A DNA stretch of 64,000 bases from an uncultured Alkalilimnicola sp. (GTDB taxonomy: Bacteria > Pseudomonadota > Gammaproteobacteria > Nitrococcales > AK92), in the NCBI GenBank assembly GCA_937951875.1, contig CALGAN010000009.1, forward strand, positions 20,394 through 84,393, in the 5' to 3' direction. The notes below the pieces were generated by a model. It was not told the DNA's origin. It worked only from the letters and a program-made list of their open reading frames with translations, and searched no databases. Shown here in pieces: positions 33,810-42,453 of this stretch. A program made the position numbers and the translations under genes. The first letter of the stretch is position 1. The number at the start of each line of letters is the position of its first letter.

Positions 33810-34622
33810 TCAGTGGCGGCGCGGCCGCAGCACCAGCACGGGGCAGTCGGCGTGTTCGATCACCGCGTGCGCCACGCTGCCGGCCACTAGCTGGTTGACG
33901 CCGCTGCGGCCGTGGGTGGTCATGGCGATCAGCGCGCCCGGCTCGATGCGGGCGTAGTCGACGATGGCGCGGGCGGCGTCGTCACCGTGCAGCACTTCCC
34001 AGTCCACTTCGATGCCGTACTTGGCCGCCACCGAGCGCGCCGCCCGGCCCAGATAGCCGGCCTCGCTGGCGTCCGCGCTGCGGGCCAGCTCGCCCGCCTC
34101 GGCCGGCAGCGCTTGGATCAGCCGCAGTGCGCCGTTGGCGGCTTTGGCGATCGGGGCGGCGTGCTCGATCATGCGCTCGGACACCTCCGAGCCGTCCAGG
34201 CACACCAGCACGGTCTTGACGTCGCTGACCCGGTGTTCCGACTTCAGGCGGGGACCGCTGAGCAGCACCGGCACTCCGGCTTCGCGCATCACATGGGCGG
34301 CGACGCTGCCAAACAGCCGCTCGCCGACGGCGCCGCGGGCGTGGGTGGCCATGTACAGCAGCGTCTCCGGATACCGTTGAGCCAGTTCGAGCAGATGCTC
34401 GGTGGGGGAGCCCACCAGGATGGTGACGGTGGCGTTGCGAATGTCGCGCTCGGTGAGGAGATCGCGGATCACCGTTTCGCGGTGCGGGCGTTCGGCCTCC
34501 GTTTCCACCACGGAAACGACCTCGGCCTGCATGCCGAGTCGGTCCGCCAGTCGGCAGCCCGGCGCGATGGCGGACAGCGACAGCGACGAGTCATCTACCG
34601 GAATGACGAGGCGGCTTGCCAT
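33810..34622 (-). CDS. Tandem-domain universal stress protein
   Basis: A 270-residue protein with two UspA domains (about 1-135 and 140-270). Each retains an ATP-loop: THARGAVGERLFGSVAAHV in the first half and THGRSGVNQLVAGSVAHAV in the second, so both may bind nucleotide. GGGGAG lies nine bases before ATG 34622. An FNR/ANR-like box sits about 98 bp upstream (34714-34727), which fits the known oxygen control of many usp genes. It differs in sequence from the usp at 5016. Confidence 0.88.
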   Translation of the reverse strand: MASRLVIPVDDSSLSLSAIAPGCRLADRLGMQAEVVSVVETEAERPHRETVIRDLLTERDIRNATVTILVGSPTEHLLELAQRYPETLLYMATHARGAVGERLFGSVAAHVMREAGVPVLLSGPRLKSEHRVSDVKTVLVCLDGSEVSERMIEHAAPIAKAANGALRLIQALPAEAGELARSADASEAGYLGRAARSVAAKYGIEVDWEVLHGDDAARAIVDYARIEPGALIAMTTHGRSGVNQLVAGSVAHAVIEHADCPVLVLRPRRH

Positions 34623-34966
34623 GTGGAATTCTCCCCTGAGCTCCTGAAGTTCGCGGCCGTTATATGAGGCCAATCGTTGTGGTTTAGTTTGTTGACGCCA
34701 CTGGTGCGGCGTCTTTATCTGGATCAAGATTTCGGTGTCGTCGCTCCGCCCCCCAGCAGGGAGGGCCATATGGAGCGGCGGCACCTAGAAGGGACTATAG
34801 AGCTTTCGGCGAGTTCTGGCACGTCCGCCCATGATTGCGCCGGAGGCTTTATAGTTGGGGGGCGCGCAGCAACAACGTCCGCAGGCTTCGTTGGGGGGAC
34901 GACATCGGAACGGCGGGACAAGGAACCACATGGCGCGCTGGGCCGAAACGGTCGTAGGGGTAGTCA
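34623..34966. other. Divergent intergenic region between usp and the diguanylate cyclase gene
   Basis: This 344-bp gap carries promoters in both directions. Apart from the FNR-like box at 34714-34727 there are purine-rich runs (for example GGGGGGCG near 34858 and TTGGGGGGAC near 34890). I see no gene and no further assignable site. Confidence 0.4.
34714..34727 (-). promoter_or_regulatory. FNR/ANR-like box upstream of the universal stress protein
   Basis: On the minus strand the sequence reads TTGATCCAGATAAA. This matches the FNR/ANR consensus TTGAT-N4-ATCAA at nine of ten defined positions. It lies about 98 bp before the usp start. A TATAAC hexamer about 55 bp closer to the gene could be the -10 element. 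The regulator itself is not in the window. Confidence 0.5.
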
Positions 34967-36145
34967 ATGGGGAGTTCGCCCGGTGTCGGCGGTCGAAAGC
35001 CGCCTTTGACCCGGCTTGGGTTCAGTTTTGCGGATGATGCGCTGGAGCGCGCTTTCCGCCAGGATTACGACAAGCGTGTCGCGTTGCAGGTGCGTCTTTC
35101 CTTGCTATGCGGCGCGGTGCTCTACCCGTCGCTGGCGTGGCAGGACGTCTGGTTTTTCCCGGACCGCTATCCGCTGATTTGGCTGATACGCGGCAGCGTG
35201 GCCGCGATGCTGCTACTGACGCTGGCGTTGGTCTGTCGACCGCGGTTTTTCCGCTACTACACGCCGTTGGTGATGGCGGCGGCACTGGTCGCCGGTGCCG
35301 GCGTGATCACGATGATCGGCCTGGGTTCGGCCGATGTGGCCTCTTCCTATTACCTCGGACTCACCCTAGTGATCGTCTGGGGCTATACCTTTTCCGGGCT
35401 GCGGCTGCCCTGGGCGGTGGCGCTGAATCTGATCCTGCTGGCAGCCTACCTGCTGGTGTCGTTGCTGGTCGGCAATGCCGCGCCGATGTGGCTGGCGACC
35501 AACTTCGGCAACGCCGTGGCGGCCAGCGCGCTGGTCGGGGTCGCCGCCTACCTGATGGAGCGGCAGCGCCGGACGGTGTTCTATCACGCGCTGCTGCTGG
35601 ACGACGAGCGCCGCAGCCACGAGCAGCGTGCGCATTCCGATCACCTCACCGGGCTGCCGAACCGGGCCTATTTCGAGCGCCACAGCAAGCAGGCCTTGAG
35701 CCGGGCGCAGCGGCAGGGATCTCGGCTGGCGGTGATCTACATCGACATCGACGGTTTCAAGCCGATCAACGACCGCTACGGCCATCACGTCGGCGACGCC
35801 GTGCTGGCCGAGGTGGCGCGCCGCCTGGAGTCGACGCTGCGCGCCAGCGATATCGTGGCGCGGGTGGGCGGCGATGAGTTCGTCGCGCTCCTGGAGGAGG
35901 TCGGCGACCGCGATAAGGTGCTGATGGTGGTCGACAAGCTGCGCGAGGCGGTACGCCAGCCCGTGGCGGTGCGGTTGCCGAGCGGCGCGCAGGCCGTCAT
36001 CGAGGTGACCGTCAGCGTCGGGACGGTGCTGTACCCGGACGACGGCGAGACTTTCGGCTTGCTGCTGGAGCAGGCCGACGCCGCGATGTATCGGGACAAG
36101 CTGGCGCGCCGGCGCTGGGAGCGGGAGACGGCACCGAGCGATTGA
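34967..36145 (+). CDS. Membrane-anchored diguanylate cyclase (GGDEF)
   Basis: A 392-residue enzyme that makes cyclic di-GMP from two GTP. Six hydrophobic segments span about residues 40-200 and form a sensor of unknown input. The GGDEF domain follows from about residue 220 (HSDHLTGLPNRAYFERH). The active-site motif is intact (GGDEF at 301-305), and the product-inhibition site RxxD is present as RASD at 292-295, so the enzyme should be catalytically competent and feedback-controlled. No EAL domain is present. Confidence 0.92.
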   Translation: MGSSPGVGGRKPPLTRLGFSFADDALERAFRQDYDKRVALQVRLSLLCGAVLYPSLAWQDVWFFPDRYPLIWLIRGSVAAMLLLTLALVCRPRFFRYYTPLVMAAALVAGAGVITMIGLGSADVASSYYLGLTLVIVWGYTFSGLRLPWAVALNLILLAAYLLVSLLVGNAAPMWLATNFGNAVAASALVGVAAYLMERQRRTVFYHALLLDDERRSHEQRAHSDHLTGLPNRAYFERHSKQALSRAQRQGSRLAVIYIDIDGFKPINDRYGHHVGDAVLAEVARRLESTLRASDIVARVGGDEFVALLEEVGDRDKVLMVVDKLREAVRQPVAVRLPSGAQAVIEVTVSVGTVLYPDDGETFGLLLEQADAAMYRDKLARRRWERETAPSD

Positions 36146-36193
36146 GAGTGGTATGGCCGGCGCGCGCTGGCCAAGACGCGCTACCATGCAGCC

Positions 36194-36946
36194 ATGAGCG
36201 ACACCGTTTCCGCGCCGGCCGCGTTGCCGGTGCTGTATCGAGACGAGCATTTCATCGCCGTCGACAAGCCGGCCGGCATGCTGGTGCACCGGACTTGGAT
36301 CGCCGACGGCAGCGAGTTCGTGCTGCAGCGGCTGCGCGACCAGATCGGCCAGCGGGTGTACCCGGTGCATCGCCTGGATCGACCCACCTCGGGCGTGCTG
36401 GTGTTCGGTCTGAGTTCCCGCGCCGCCGCCGATCTGTGCGAGCTGTTCAAGGACCGGCAGGTGGAGAAGCGCTACCTGGCGGTGGTGCGCGGCTACGTGG
36501 AGGGCGAGGGCACCATCGACTACCCGCTGCGCGAGGAGCCGCACCTGCCGGCGCAGGAGGCGGTGACCCACTATCGCGGGCTGGCGAAGGTCGAGCTGCC
36601 CATCGCGGTCAGCCGCTACGCCACGACGCGCTACTCGCTGGTGGAGGCTATCCCCGAGACCGGGCGCATGCACCAGCTGCGCAAGCACTTCGCCCATATC
36701 TCCCACCCGATCATCGGCGACACCGGCCACGGCGACGGGCGGCACAATCGGCTGTTCCGCGAGCGCTTCGGCATCCACCGCCTGCTATTGCATGCTCGGG
36801 CGCTGACGTTTCGCCATCCGTACACCGGCGCCGAGATCCGGATCGAGGCGCCGCGGCCGGCGGAGTTCGAGGCTCTGTACCACGCGTTTGGCTGGGGCGA
36901 AGCGGAACCGGCGCCGGCGGCGGATCGCGCGGTTGCTGGCGGCTGA
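36194..36946 (+). CDS. truC: tRNA pseudouridine synthase, TruC type
   Basis: A 250-residue RluA-superfamily enzyme. HRLDRPTSGVLVFGLS carries the catalytic aspartate (Asp62). The order of motifs, VDKPAGMLVHRTWIADG near residue 24 and ETGRMHQLRKHFAHISHPIIGDTGHGDG near residue 155, agrees with TruC, which modifies U65 of tRNA. It has no S4 domain, in line with TruC. It lies 48 bp after the diguanylate cyclase gene and 89 bp before a thioesterase on the same strand. Confidence 0.88.
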   Translation: MSDTVSAPAALPVLYRDEHFIAVDKPAGMLVHRTWIADGSEFVLQRLRDQIGQRVYPVHRLDRPTSGVLVFGLSSRAAADLCELFKDRQVEKRYLAVVRGYVEGEGTIDYPLREEPHLPAQEAVTHYRGLAKVELPIAVSRYATTRYSLVEAIPETGRMHQLRKHFAHISHPIIGDTGHGDGRHNRLFRERFGIHRLLLHARALTFRHPYTGAEIRIEAPRPAEFEALYHAFGWGEAEPAPAADRAVAGG

Positions 36947-37035
36947 GGCGTGATGGGCTCCCCTGCGGCCGCGGGCTTGTGGCAACCTACGGCCTTTCGG
37001 CGCGCGACGCCGCCTCAAGACGGAAGCTGTACCCC

Positions 37036-37473
37036 ATGTCTATCTGGTTCGCTACTCCCTCGCTCGAGCAGATCCAACACAACAATCAGAACACCATGGT
37101 CAGCCATCTGGGCATCGAGTTCCTGGAGATCGGCGACGACTATGTGCGCGGCCGCATGCCGGTGGATGCCCGCACCGTGCAGCCGTACCGCATCCTGCAC
37201 GGTGGCGCCTCGGTGGTGCTGGCCGAAACCCTGGGCAGTGTCGCCGCCAGCCTGTGCCTGGATCCGCAGCGCAAGTACTGCGTCGGCCTCGAGATCAACG
37301 CCAACCACATCCGCGCCGTTCCCGAGGGTTCGGGCTACGTCTACGGCACCGCGCGCCCCTACCACATCGGCGGCAGCACTCACGTCTGGGAGATCCGCCT
37401 GGAGGACGAGAAAGGCCGGCTGACCTGCATCTCGCGCCTGACCATGGCCATCCTGGATCGGCCCAAGAGCTGA
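37036..37473 (+). CDS. Hotdog-fold thioesterase, YdiI/MenI-like
   Basis: A 145-residue thioesterase of the PaaI/YdiI family that hydrolyses aromatic or fatty acyl-CoA. The helix HGGASVVLAETLGSVAAS near residue 54 carries the catalytic glutamate, and GLEINANHIRAVPEG near residue 82 follows as in the family. The N-terminus MSIWFATPSLEQIQHNNQNTM resembles E. coli YdiI. The true substrate is unknown. A hairpin with a T-run lies after the gene. Confidence 0.87.
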   Translation: MSIWFATPSLEQIQHNNQNTMVSHLGIEFLEIGDDYVRGRMPVDARTVQPYRILHGGASVVLAETLGSVAASLCLDPQRKYCVGLEINANHIRAVPEGSGYVYGTARPYHIGGSTHVWEIRLEDEKGRLTCISRLTMAILDRPKS

Positions 37474-38077
37474 GCAAGGCCGCGAAGCGGCGCTGTTCCG
37501 GTGGGATACAGGAGCGGTGCCGCCGTGCATGGAGCCTGAGCGTCGATATAAGGCGCTTCGCGGTTTTTTGTCCCCCTCTCCCTGGCCCTCCCCACAAGGG
37601 AGGGCGTATTAGGCCGTTTTTCTACCAAGCGTCGACGTTGGGCGGCACCTGGATAATCTTCGCGTTTGCGTGCTATTCCCAGTTTCGGGGTGAGCACGGC
37701 ACCGGCCGCCAAGTTGGCGCCTTCTTAATTTCCATCCGTTCCTCATGAGTGCGAGTACGCGTGCATCCACCGAGCCTCAGCGGTAGCCGCGCGCTTTCCT
37801 CGTGGGCAGTAACGGGGGCGTGGCAGGACAACGGCTAGAACGTTCCTTCCCCCCCCTCGCGGGGGGCAGGGAGAGGGGGGATAACCATCCGCGAAGCGTC
37901 GTTTCGCTTCATGACGCGACTCAGGCCAGTCTCACCTCCAGCCAGCCTTGCTCCTCCCCCGAACTCATTAGCCGATCACCCATTCGCTTGCTAGGCGGCC
38001 GGGCGTGAGCTATCTGTCAAAAGTCCGGCCTCTGCGGGCAACAACCAATAACAACGATAAGTTCGGAGGAGGAGTTC
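37474..38077. repeat. Intergenic repeat region (copy B)
   Basis: This 604-bp gap has no credible gene. After the hairpin at 37480-37569 come a C/T-rich arm pair near 37570-37606 and, at about 37755-37885, a block resembling the one at 33051-33182, ending in a strong hairpin (CCCCCCTCGCGGGGGG). The promoter of the secreted propeller gene must lie in the last 100 bp; GGAGGAGGAG is its ribosome-binding site. Confidence 0.55.
37480..37569 (+). terminator. Possible terminator with a long loop after the thioesterase gene
   Basis: CCGCGAAGCG at 37480-37489 pairs perfectly with CGCTTCGCGG at 37554-37563, followed by six Ts. The 64-base loop is unusually long for an intrinsic terminator, so folding in RNA is uncertain. 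Confidence 0.35.
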
Positions 38078-39709
38078 ATGCGTCAGAGCATTCGTGGCGC
38101 TGTGCGGCGTTCGTGTTCCGCGTTGGCGCTGGCCGCCGCTTTGCTGGCGGCGCCGGTGGCCCAGGCGGCGGGGTATCAGGCGCCGGAGCGTCTGGTCGGC
38201 CCGGCGCCGTTCCTGGGCGTGCACGGCGTGGCGGTCGACGACGATGGCCGGATCTATGCCGGCAGCGTCACCGGCGCGTCCCTATCCGTGGTCGAGCGCG
38301 ACAGCGGCAAGGTCAGCGTCTTGATCGGACCGCCGGAGGGCATGGCCGACGACATCGCCATCGCGCCCGACGGCACCATGGCCTGGACCGGTTTCCTCAC
38401 CGGCAAGCTCTACGCCCGCAAGGGCGACGGGCCGATCCGGCTGCTGGCGGAAGGGTTGCCCGGCATCAATTCGCTGGCGTTCGACAAGCAGGGCCGGCTG
38501 TTCGCCACCCAGGTGTTCCTGGGCGATGCCCTGTACGAGATCGACGTCAACGGCGAGCGGCCGCCTCGCAAGATCAAGGAGGGCATGGGCGGCCTGAACG
38601 GCTTCGAGATCGGCCCCGACGGTTGGCTGTACGGCCCGCTCTGGTTCAAGGGCCAGGTGGTGAAGGTCAACGTCGACAGCGGCGAGCTGCAGGTGGTGGC
38701 CGAGGGCTTCCAGACGCCGGCGGCGGCGAACTTCGGCCCGGACGGTATGCTGTACGTGGTCGACACCCGCAGCGGCGAGCTGGTGCGCGTGGATCCGGCC
38801 AGCGGCGCCAAGACCGTGGTCGCGCAACTGGCGACCTCGCTGGACAACCTCGCCATCGACCGCGCGGGCACCATCTTCGTCTCCAACATGGCCGACAACG
38901 CCATCCAGGAGGTCGATCCCAAGACCGGCAAGGTGCGCACCATCGTCAAGAGTGACCTGGCCGCGCCCACCGGCTTGGCGATGGTCGGCGACACCCTCTA
39001 CGTGGCCGACACGTTCGCCTACCGCACCGTCGACGTACGCACCGGCAAGGTCACCGACGTCAAGCGCATGCAGGCCTCGGATCTGGAGTATCCGGGCTAC
39101 GCCAGCGCCGACGCCGAGGTGGTGGTGCTCAGCAGCTGGTTCACCGGCACGGTGCAGGTCATCGACCGCGCCAGCGGCGAGACCCGCGACATGATGCACG
39201 GCTTCGCGGCGCCGCTGGGCGCGGTGCGGCTCGCCGACGGCAGCCTGCTGGTGGCGGAGCTGGGCAGCGGCTCGCTGCTGCGCGTGAGCGGCGCGCACGG
39301 CGCGGAGCGCAAGCCCGTGCTGCAGCAGCTGCAGGGGCCGGCCGGGCTGGCGCTGAGCCCCAAGGGCGACGTGGTCTATCTCACCGAGGCTGCCGGCCGG
39401 GTGTCGGCGGTCAACACCAAGGACTGGTCGGTCCGGACCATCGTCGAGGGCCTGAAGCTGCCCGAAGGCATCGCCCTCACGCCGGAGGGGCGGTTGGTGG
39501 TGGCCGAGGTCGGCGCCCAGCGCATCGTCGAGATTGACCCCAAGGACGGCCGGCTGAGCGTGGTGGCCGACAAGCTGCCCGTCGGCCTCCCTGGCCTGCC
39601 CGGGCTGCCGCCCACCAACCTGTTCACCGGTGTGGCGGTGAGCGCCAAGGGCGATATCTACTTCACCTCCGACCTGGAGGGGGCGCTATACCGCATCGCC
39701 CGCAAGTAG
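38078..39709 (+). CDS. Secreted beta-propeller protein (NHL/SMP-30-like repeats)
   Basis: A 543-residue exported protein. A cleavable signal peptide ends at AQA-AGYQ near residue 30. The mature part consists of repeats of about 40-45 residues with the pattern G-x-x-x-D-x-x-G-x-x-Y/F-V (for example GVAVDDDGRIYAGSV and LAIDRAGTIFVSN), forming one or two six-bladed propellers as in SMP-30/gluconolactonase or NHL proteins. Enzyme activity is not evident. It may bind a ligand or hydrolyse a lactone in the periplasm. GGAGGAGGAG precedes the ATG. Confidence 0.82.
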   Translation: MRQSIRGAVRRSCSALALAAALLAAPVAQAAGYQAPERLVGPAPFLGVHGVAVDDDGRIYAGSVTGASLSVVERDSGKVSVLIGPPEGMADDIAIAPDGTMAWTGFLTGKLYARKGDGPIRLLAEGLPGINSLAFDKQGRLFATQVFLGDALYEIDVNGERPPRKIKEGMGGLNGFEIGPDGWLYGPLWFKGQVVKVNVDSGELQVVAEGFQTPAAANFGPDGMLYVVDTRSGELVRVDPASGAKTVVAQLATSLDNLAIDRAGTIFVSNMADNAIQEVDPKTGKVRTIVKSDLAAPTGLAMVGDTLYVADTFAYRTVDVRTGKVTDVKRMQASDLEYPGYASADAEVVVLSSWFTGTVQVIDRASGETRDMMHGFAAPLGAVRLADGSLLVAELGSGSLLRVSGAHGAERKPVLQQLQGPAGLALSPKGDVVYLTEAAGRVSAVNTKDWSVRTIVEGLKLPEGIALTPEGRLVVAEVGAQRIVEIDPKDGRLSVVADKLPVGLPGLPGLPPTNLFTGVAVSAKGDIYFTSDLEGALYRIARK

Positions 39710-39749
39710 CGCCGCGCGGGCTCCGGGCGCCGGCCCGGAGCCCCGGCTT

Positions 39750-40184
39750 TCAGGCCACCAGCACCCGCTCCAGGGCGGCGCGCAGCGGCGGCGGGATGGG
39801 GGTCGGCCGCTCGGTGGCGCGATCGACGAACACGTGGGTGAAGGTGCCGTAGGCGCAGGCCTTGTCCTGGCCCTTCTTGAAGATGGCGATGCCGTATTCC
39901 ACCGAGCTGTTGCCCAGGCGATTGACCCGGAAGCCACCCTCGATTTCCTCCGGATAGGCGATGGCGCTCTTGTAATTGCACTGGGAGCTGACCACGTAGC
40001 CGATCACCGGCCCATGGTGAATGTCCAGGCCGCCTTCCTTGATCAGGTAATGATTGGCGATGGTGTCGAAATAGCTGTAGTAGACAACGTTGTTGACGTG
40101 CCCATACAGATCGTTGTCCATCCAGCGGGTGGTGATGGGCAGGAAATAACGGTAGTTGCTTCGATCGAGGAAAGCGTCGCTCAT
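39750..40184 (-). CDS. Acyl-CoA thioesterase, YbgC/4-hydroxybenzoyl-CoA type
   Basis: A 144-residue hotdog-fold thioesterase. RWMDNDLYGHVNNVVYYSYFD near residue 20 contains the catalytic aspartate (in the D-x-x-G-H-x-N-N pattern) typical of YbgC and 4-hydroxybenzoyl-CoA thioesterases. Its natural acyl-CoA is unknown. It converges with the propeller gene and is transcribed toward it. Confidence 0.87.
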   Translation of the reverse strand: MSDAFLDRSNYRYFLPITTRWMDNDLYGHVNNVVYYSYFDTIANHYLIKEGGLDIHHGPVIGYVVSSQCNYKSAIAYPEEIEGGFRVNRLGNSSVEYGIAIFKKGQDKACAYGTFTHVFVDRATERPTPIPPPLRAALERVLVA

Positions 40185-40270
40185 CGGGCTGCCTTTGCGG
40201 TTTCCTGTCGCGGTACTGCGGAGAGCGGTTCAAGCTAGCCCAGCGTCGCCGCGGGCGGCAAGCCGCCGGG

Positions 40271-42004
40271 CTAGCGGCACGCCGCCTGCCGCGGCGCGGC
40301 ACGCACGGCGAGCGTCCGCGCGGCGCCGATGCCGCGCGGGTCGGACGCCGCCTGCACCTGGTTGCGCCGGCAATCCCAGAGCACGACCTGCATGTCGCCG
40401 TAGCGGCGGCCGATGTCCTTGAGCTCGTGGCCCATGGCGCGCAGCCGCTCCTGCACCTCCGGCGTCAGCGCGTTGGGCTCGTGCTGGATCTGGTCCGGCA
40501 GGTACTGGTGGTGGAAGCGCGGCCGCGCGACCAGCGCCTCAGCGTCGCCGCCGGCGGCGAATTCCAGCGCGGCCAGCAGCACCATGGTGACGATGCGGCT
40601 GCCGCCGGGCGTGCCGAGGATGGCGATGCGCTCGCCGGATTCCAGGAAGGTCGGCGCCATGCTCGACAGCGGGCGCTTGCCCGGCGCGATGGCGTTGGCG
40701 CCGCTTTCCACCAGGCCGTACAGGTTGGCGCCGCCGGGGCGGGTGGCGAAATCGTCCATCTCGTTGTTGAGCAGCACACCGGTGCCGGGCGGCACGAAGG
40801 CGGCGCCGAACATGGTGTTGATGCTCAGGGTGGCGGCGACGCGGTTGCCTTCGCCGTCCAGGATCGAGAAGTGGGTGGTGTGCTCGCCCGGCGCGGTGTC
40901 CGCGGCCGCCGGCGGCGCCAGTAGCGCGCTGTGCCCGGCGCGCTCCGGATGGATGCCGGCGCGCAGGCCGGCGGCGTAGTCGGGGCTGAGCAGGCGCGCC
41001 AGCGGGATGTCGGTGAAGGCCGGGTCGCCCAGGTGCTCGCTGCGGTCGCGGTAGGCGCGGCGCATGGCTTCCGCCGTCAGGTGGATGCGCTGCGCTGGCG
41101 ACAGCGTCTCCAGCCGGTAGCCGTCGAGAATGTTAAGCATGGTGATCAGGCCGACGCCGCCGGCGGACGGCGGCGGCGCCGACACCACCCGCATCCCGCG
41201 GTAGTGGCCGACCAGCGGCGGCCGTTCCTCGATGCGGTAGCGTGCCAAGTCCTCGTCGCGCCAGATGCCGCCGCCGGCGCGCACACCCGCCACCAGCCGC
41301 TGCGCCACCGGGCCGTGGTAGAAGCCGCTCGCCCCCTGGGCGGCGATGCGGCGCAGGGTCTCCGCCAGCTCCGGCTGGCGCAGCCGCCAGCCGGCCGGCG
41401 GCACCTCGCCGTCGAGCAGGAAGATGCGGCGGGCCTCCGGGTCGGCGCGCAGCGCCTGCAGGCGGTAGGCGGCCATCCGCCGGTAGTGCTCGTCCACCAC
41501 GAAACCTTCCTCGGCCAGGCGGATCGCCGGCGCCAGGCTGGTCTCCAGCGTCAGCGCGCCGTAGCGGCGGCTCAGGTGCTCCAGCGCCGCCGGCGTGCCC
41601 GGAATGGCCGCCGCCAGCGGACCGTCCAGCGACGCGCGTGGGCGCGGCTGCCCGGCGGCGTCCAGGTACGTTCCGGCGTGAGCGTCGAGCGGCGCGGTTT
41701 CGCGCGCGTCCACCACCACCTGATGGCCGTCCGCGGCCCGGTGCAGCAGGAAGAATCCGCCGCCGCCTAGGCCGGAGCCGTACGGCTCCACCACCGCCAG
41801 CGCCGCGGCCACCGCCACCGCCGCGTCGAAGGCGTTGCCGCCCTTGCGCAGCACCTCCAGGCCGGCCTCGGTGGCGAGCGGGTGGGCGCTGGCCACGGCG
41901 GCGGCCGGCGGCTGGGCGGCGGCCGCGAAGCTCAGGATAAGCAGGATCAACGCCAGCAGCGGGCGGTGCAGTGGAGGGCGGCAGTGCCGGAGCAGTGATG
42001 GCAT
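40271..42004 (-). CDS. ggt: Gamma-glutamyltransferase precursor
   Basis: A 577-residue periplasmic Ntn hydrolase that transfers or hydrolyses gamma-glutamyl groups, chiefly of glutathione. A signal peptide covers about residues 1-30 (LLALILLILSFAAAAQ). The autoprocessing site and catalytic nucleophile are Thr376 in EHTTHFSILD. Further down, NNEMDDFATRPG, KRPLSSMAPT and GTPGGSRI match the family. The ATG at 42004 is preceded by AGGAG eight bases upstream; an earlier ATG at 42022 lacks this. It may supply the glutathione-derived amino acids that the nearby GST-like enzymes consume. Confidence 0.95.
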   Translation of the reverse strand: MPSLLRHCRPPLHRPLLALILLILSFAAAAQPPAAAVASAHPLATEAGLEVLRKGGNAFDAAVAVAAALAVVEPYGSGLGGGGFFLLHRAADGHQVVVDARETAPLDAHAGTYLDAAGQPRPRASLDGPLAAAIPGTPAALEHLSRRYGALTLETSLAPAIRLAEEGFVVDEHYRRMAAYRLQALRADPEARRIFLLDGEVPPAGWRLRQPELAETLRRIAAQGASGFYHGPVAQRLVAGVRAGGGIWRDEDLARYRIEERPPLVGHYRGMRVVSAPPPSAGGVGLITMLNILDGYRLETLSPAQRIHLTAEAMRRAYRDRSEHLGDPAFTDIPLARLLSPDYAAGLRAGIHPERAGHSALLAPPAAADTAPGEHTTHFSILDGEGNRVAATLSINTMFGAAFVPPGTGVLLNNEMDDFATRPGGANLYGLVESGANAIAPGKRPLSSMAPTFLESGERIAILGTPGGSRIVTMVLLAALEFAAGGDAEALVARPRFHHQYLPDQIQHEPNALTPEVQERLRAMGHELKDIGRRYGDMQVVLWDCRRNQVQAASDPRGIGAARTLAVRAAPRQAACR

Positions 42005-42453
42005 GGTTGTTCTCCTAGGCATGGGTCATGCCTGCATTCCGCGTTCCGACGCACGGCAGGACCGTGCTGACGACGCCTGGAGCTGCCGCGGGCACGGTGC
42101 TGTCGCGAGAGGGTTTTGAATATCAATAGGTTGCACTCTGCGGTTTGTCTTGGCCCCGTCTGTTTGGCCCGACCGTGTGCGCCCATCTATGGAGGGGCTC
42201 TAAGTCGTCATGCCCGCGTAATGCCCGCCCCCGCGAAAGCGGGAGCGAGCATCCAGTGCTCGCGAGCCTCAGCGCACGCTGTTTTGGTAACGCGATGTGC
42301 TTCGTGGCGCCGGTCTTGGTGAGAAGGGCCGTTTGTCCCCCCTCTCCCAACCCCTCTCCCGCGAGGGGAGAGGGGCGTGCGGGCCGCTGTACCCCTGGGT
42401 GCGGTACGCGGGGGGAGCGCGCTACCGCTGTCTCGAAGGCAAGGCCGGTGCCG
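42005..42453. repeat. Intergenic repeat region (copy C)
   Basis: This 449-bp gap has no credible gene. It holds a CCCGC-GAAA-GCGGG hairpin at 42230-42243, part of the dispersed GTCATxCCCGCGAAAGCGGG type of element. Next come GTTTTGGTAACGCGA at 42281-42295 (identical to a stretch near 22246) and a strong hairpin CCCCTCTCCC-gcgag-GGGAGAGGGG near 42352-42375. The ggt promoter should lie in the first 120 bp. Confidence 0.55.
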
